From NCBI RefSeq assembly GCF_026213295.1, contig NC_079425.1, positions 11,423,862 to 11,487,861 of the forward strand: a stretch of DNA of 64,000 nt, in the 5' to 3' direction. This DNA is from Gadus chalcogrammus (lineage: Eukaryota > Chordata > Actinopteri > Gadiformes > Gadidae). Position 1 is the stretch's first letter. The number at the start of each line of letters is the position of its first letter. Below, piece by piece: positions 62,483 through 64,000 of this stretch. The notes below the pieces were generated by a model. It was not told the DNA's origin. It worked only from the letters and a program-made list of their open reading frames with translations, and did not search any database. A program made the translations under genes and the position numbers.

Positions 62483-64000
62483 TCACCCACACGTATCCCA
62501 CTAACACACAAGTTCCTCTTTCTTTAAATTGCTCAAGTCACGTAGATGACTAAGAGTGCAAAGAAAAATATATATATATATTTAATTTATTTCCACATCT
62601 TACTCACCATGATTTGCAACTAAGGCTAGTTATTTTGTTAGCAACAAATTTGGTAAAGTAAAGAAAAAACTGTTTTTTGTTACTGTGTGTCTGATGAATG
62701 CTGTCCAATCTTGAGATTTGGCAAATATCATGTAAGGTTAATTTTGGTTAGCTAATGATAACTTTATCCAATAATAGTTTATATATATATGATCATGAAA
62801 CTCACACTTGTACTCCCTATCATTTATGTTTCTGAATTTCTTTCTTCCAAATTTCTTGACTTTATTTCCAATAAAAAGCCTATGCAGATAGAAGTTAAGT
62901 AAAAAAATGTAATCATGAGGATGGATCTTTTTCTTGTTTACACCACCTGGTGGTCAGGCAATTCTCAAGATAAGCAGGACAAAACCTTCCAGCCGTATTT
63001 AAATTAAGTATTTATCAACGGTTTTATAAACTGCAGACCACTCCCTGGATATATTTCTGATTTTACTTACAGTGGGTAACAAACAGTGGTTCAGTTGGTT
63101 TCTCAAAGTCAGTAAATGATAGTAAAACATAATTAGGGTGATCTGGGCCATCTCGCCCCAGAAGCTATAACATAGTAAGACTTGGATACTGGATAGACTC
63201 TGGATACGAGATCATTGGAGAACAATTGGTTTGCATTAGAAGTCTAGGTAAACACATTATTGCTATTCTTATGGGCTGATTGGTCCCCTGCTGATTATGC
63301 ATCGACCCAACATATCTTTCCTCCTCCGCTTATTAATATTGAATAAAATAAGATAATCTGGCAGCCCTGGCTTGAATGAAAAACCTGAAAGTATTTTTTT
63401 AAAGGCTGGGACAGGGTGGTTCTTTTTAAATAGGTTGACTCATTTGAGATGCCACAATTTTATTGCATGGTCCCTTGTCACCAGAATAACATTATCAATC
63501 ATCAATGTCTAAATGACCAGTAATGTATATATCAAGTTTTTGCATTTTTGATGGTTTACTCGTCCCATCTTTCTATAAATGCTATGATATCAAATTTGTT
63601 TAGTTGGTTTGCAAGTCATTAACTCATTGAGAGCCTATTGATCCATACTCTTGATAGCTGTTGGCGCTGCAAATGAATGCTTACTTGCACTGTGGTATTT
63701 GAATAAAGGTTGTTTTTGATAGCATGACGTATGTAGTTTATATCGCAACAGTTGAATCTAGGCCCATAACAAAAAGGGAGACCACAAATTAATGAGATAA
63801 ATTATAGGAATTTATTATATAATCTAAATGATGATGATCCAAGGAGGTATGCAAATTGGTAACATCAATAATGTGTGCAATATATTGATGTGTGTTAAAA
63901 TGGTGTAGAATGCTGTCAGATTTGTCCAGAAAGCAACAAACCAATATTGTTAGTGGAGCAAGCCGTATGGAGCCAGCCCTGCAGCAAGACAGAGTGAGTT

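Overview
The window is nuclear DNA of a ray-finned (teleost) fish. Genes are split into many short exons with GT-AG introns. Long (CA)n arrays and small inverted-repeat elements typical of fish are common. The encoded proteins are clear vertebrate orthologues: cardiac myosin-binding protein C (mybpc3), the R-spondin receptor lgr4, and the ETS factor PU.1 (spi1). Nothing prokaryotic or viral was seen.

Layout. Positions 1-26,900 hold mybpc3 on the + strand, entered inside intron 1 and running to the stop and poly(A) signal ('copy 1'). Positions 30,578-36,359 hold the 3' part of lgr4 on the - strand (eleven exons: eight short leucine-rich-repeat exons, a longer leucine-rich-repeat/ectodomain exon, an ectodomain linker exon and the seven-transmembrane exon). 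A 100-N gap lies at 36,733-36,832. Positions 36,833-50,266 hold a second mybpc3 5' half on the - strand, exons 1-15 ('copy 2'). Positions 53,645-57,168 hold a complete five-exon spi1 on the - strand. From 57,169 to 64,000 there is mostly gene-free DNA with microsatellites and one unidentified candidate exon.

The main structural fact is a 12.7-kb inverted duplication: 1-12,717 equals the reverse complement of 36,833-49,521, and the right arm ends exactly at the N gap. Copy 2 is open through every exon. Copy 1 has many one-base indels, but only in its first ~6.7 kb. The simplest reading is one mybpc3 gene: two contigs with a 12.7-kb unresolved overlap were joined with the left contig in the wrong orientation. 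Flipping the left contig gives lgr4 - mybpc3 - spi1 with a single mybpc3 of 32 core exons (about 1,304 codons plus a possible 33-nt cassette). Human MYBPC3 and SPI1 are also adjacent and co-oriented.

The most interesting biology is inside mybpc3. Intron 23 separates the exons for domains C6 and C7. It contains a 177-codon open frame with a 19-residue acidic tandem repeat, preceded by a perfect MEF2/TATA-like box. A splice donor in this frame has the phase needed to join exon 24. The result would be a Pro/Glu-rich N-terminus fused to C7-C8-C9-C10, which is the architecture of MyBP-H. The gene also has a 3-nt microexon, a likely 24-nt microexon and a possible 33-nt cassette exon in the phosphorylatable M-domain.
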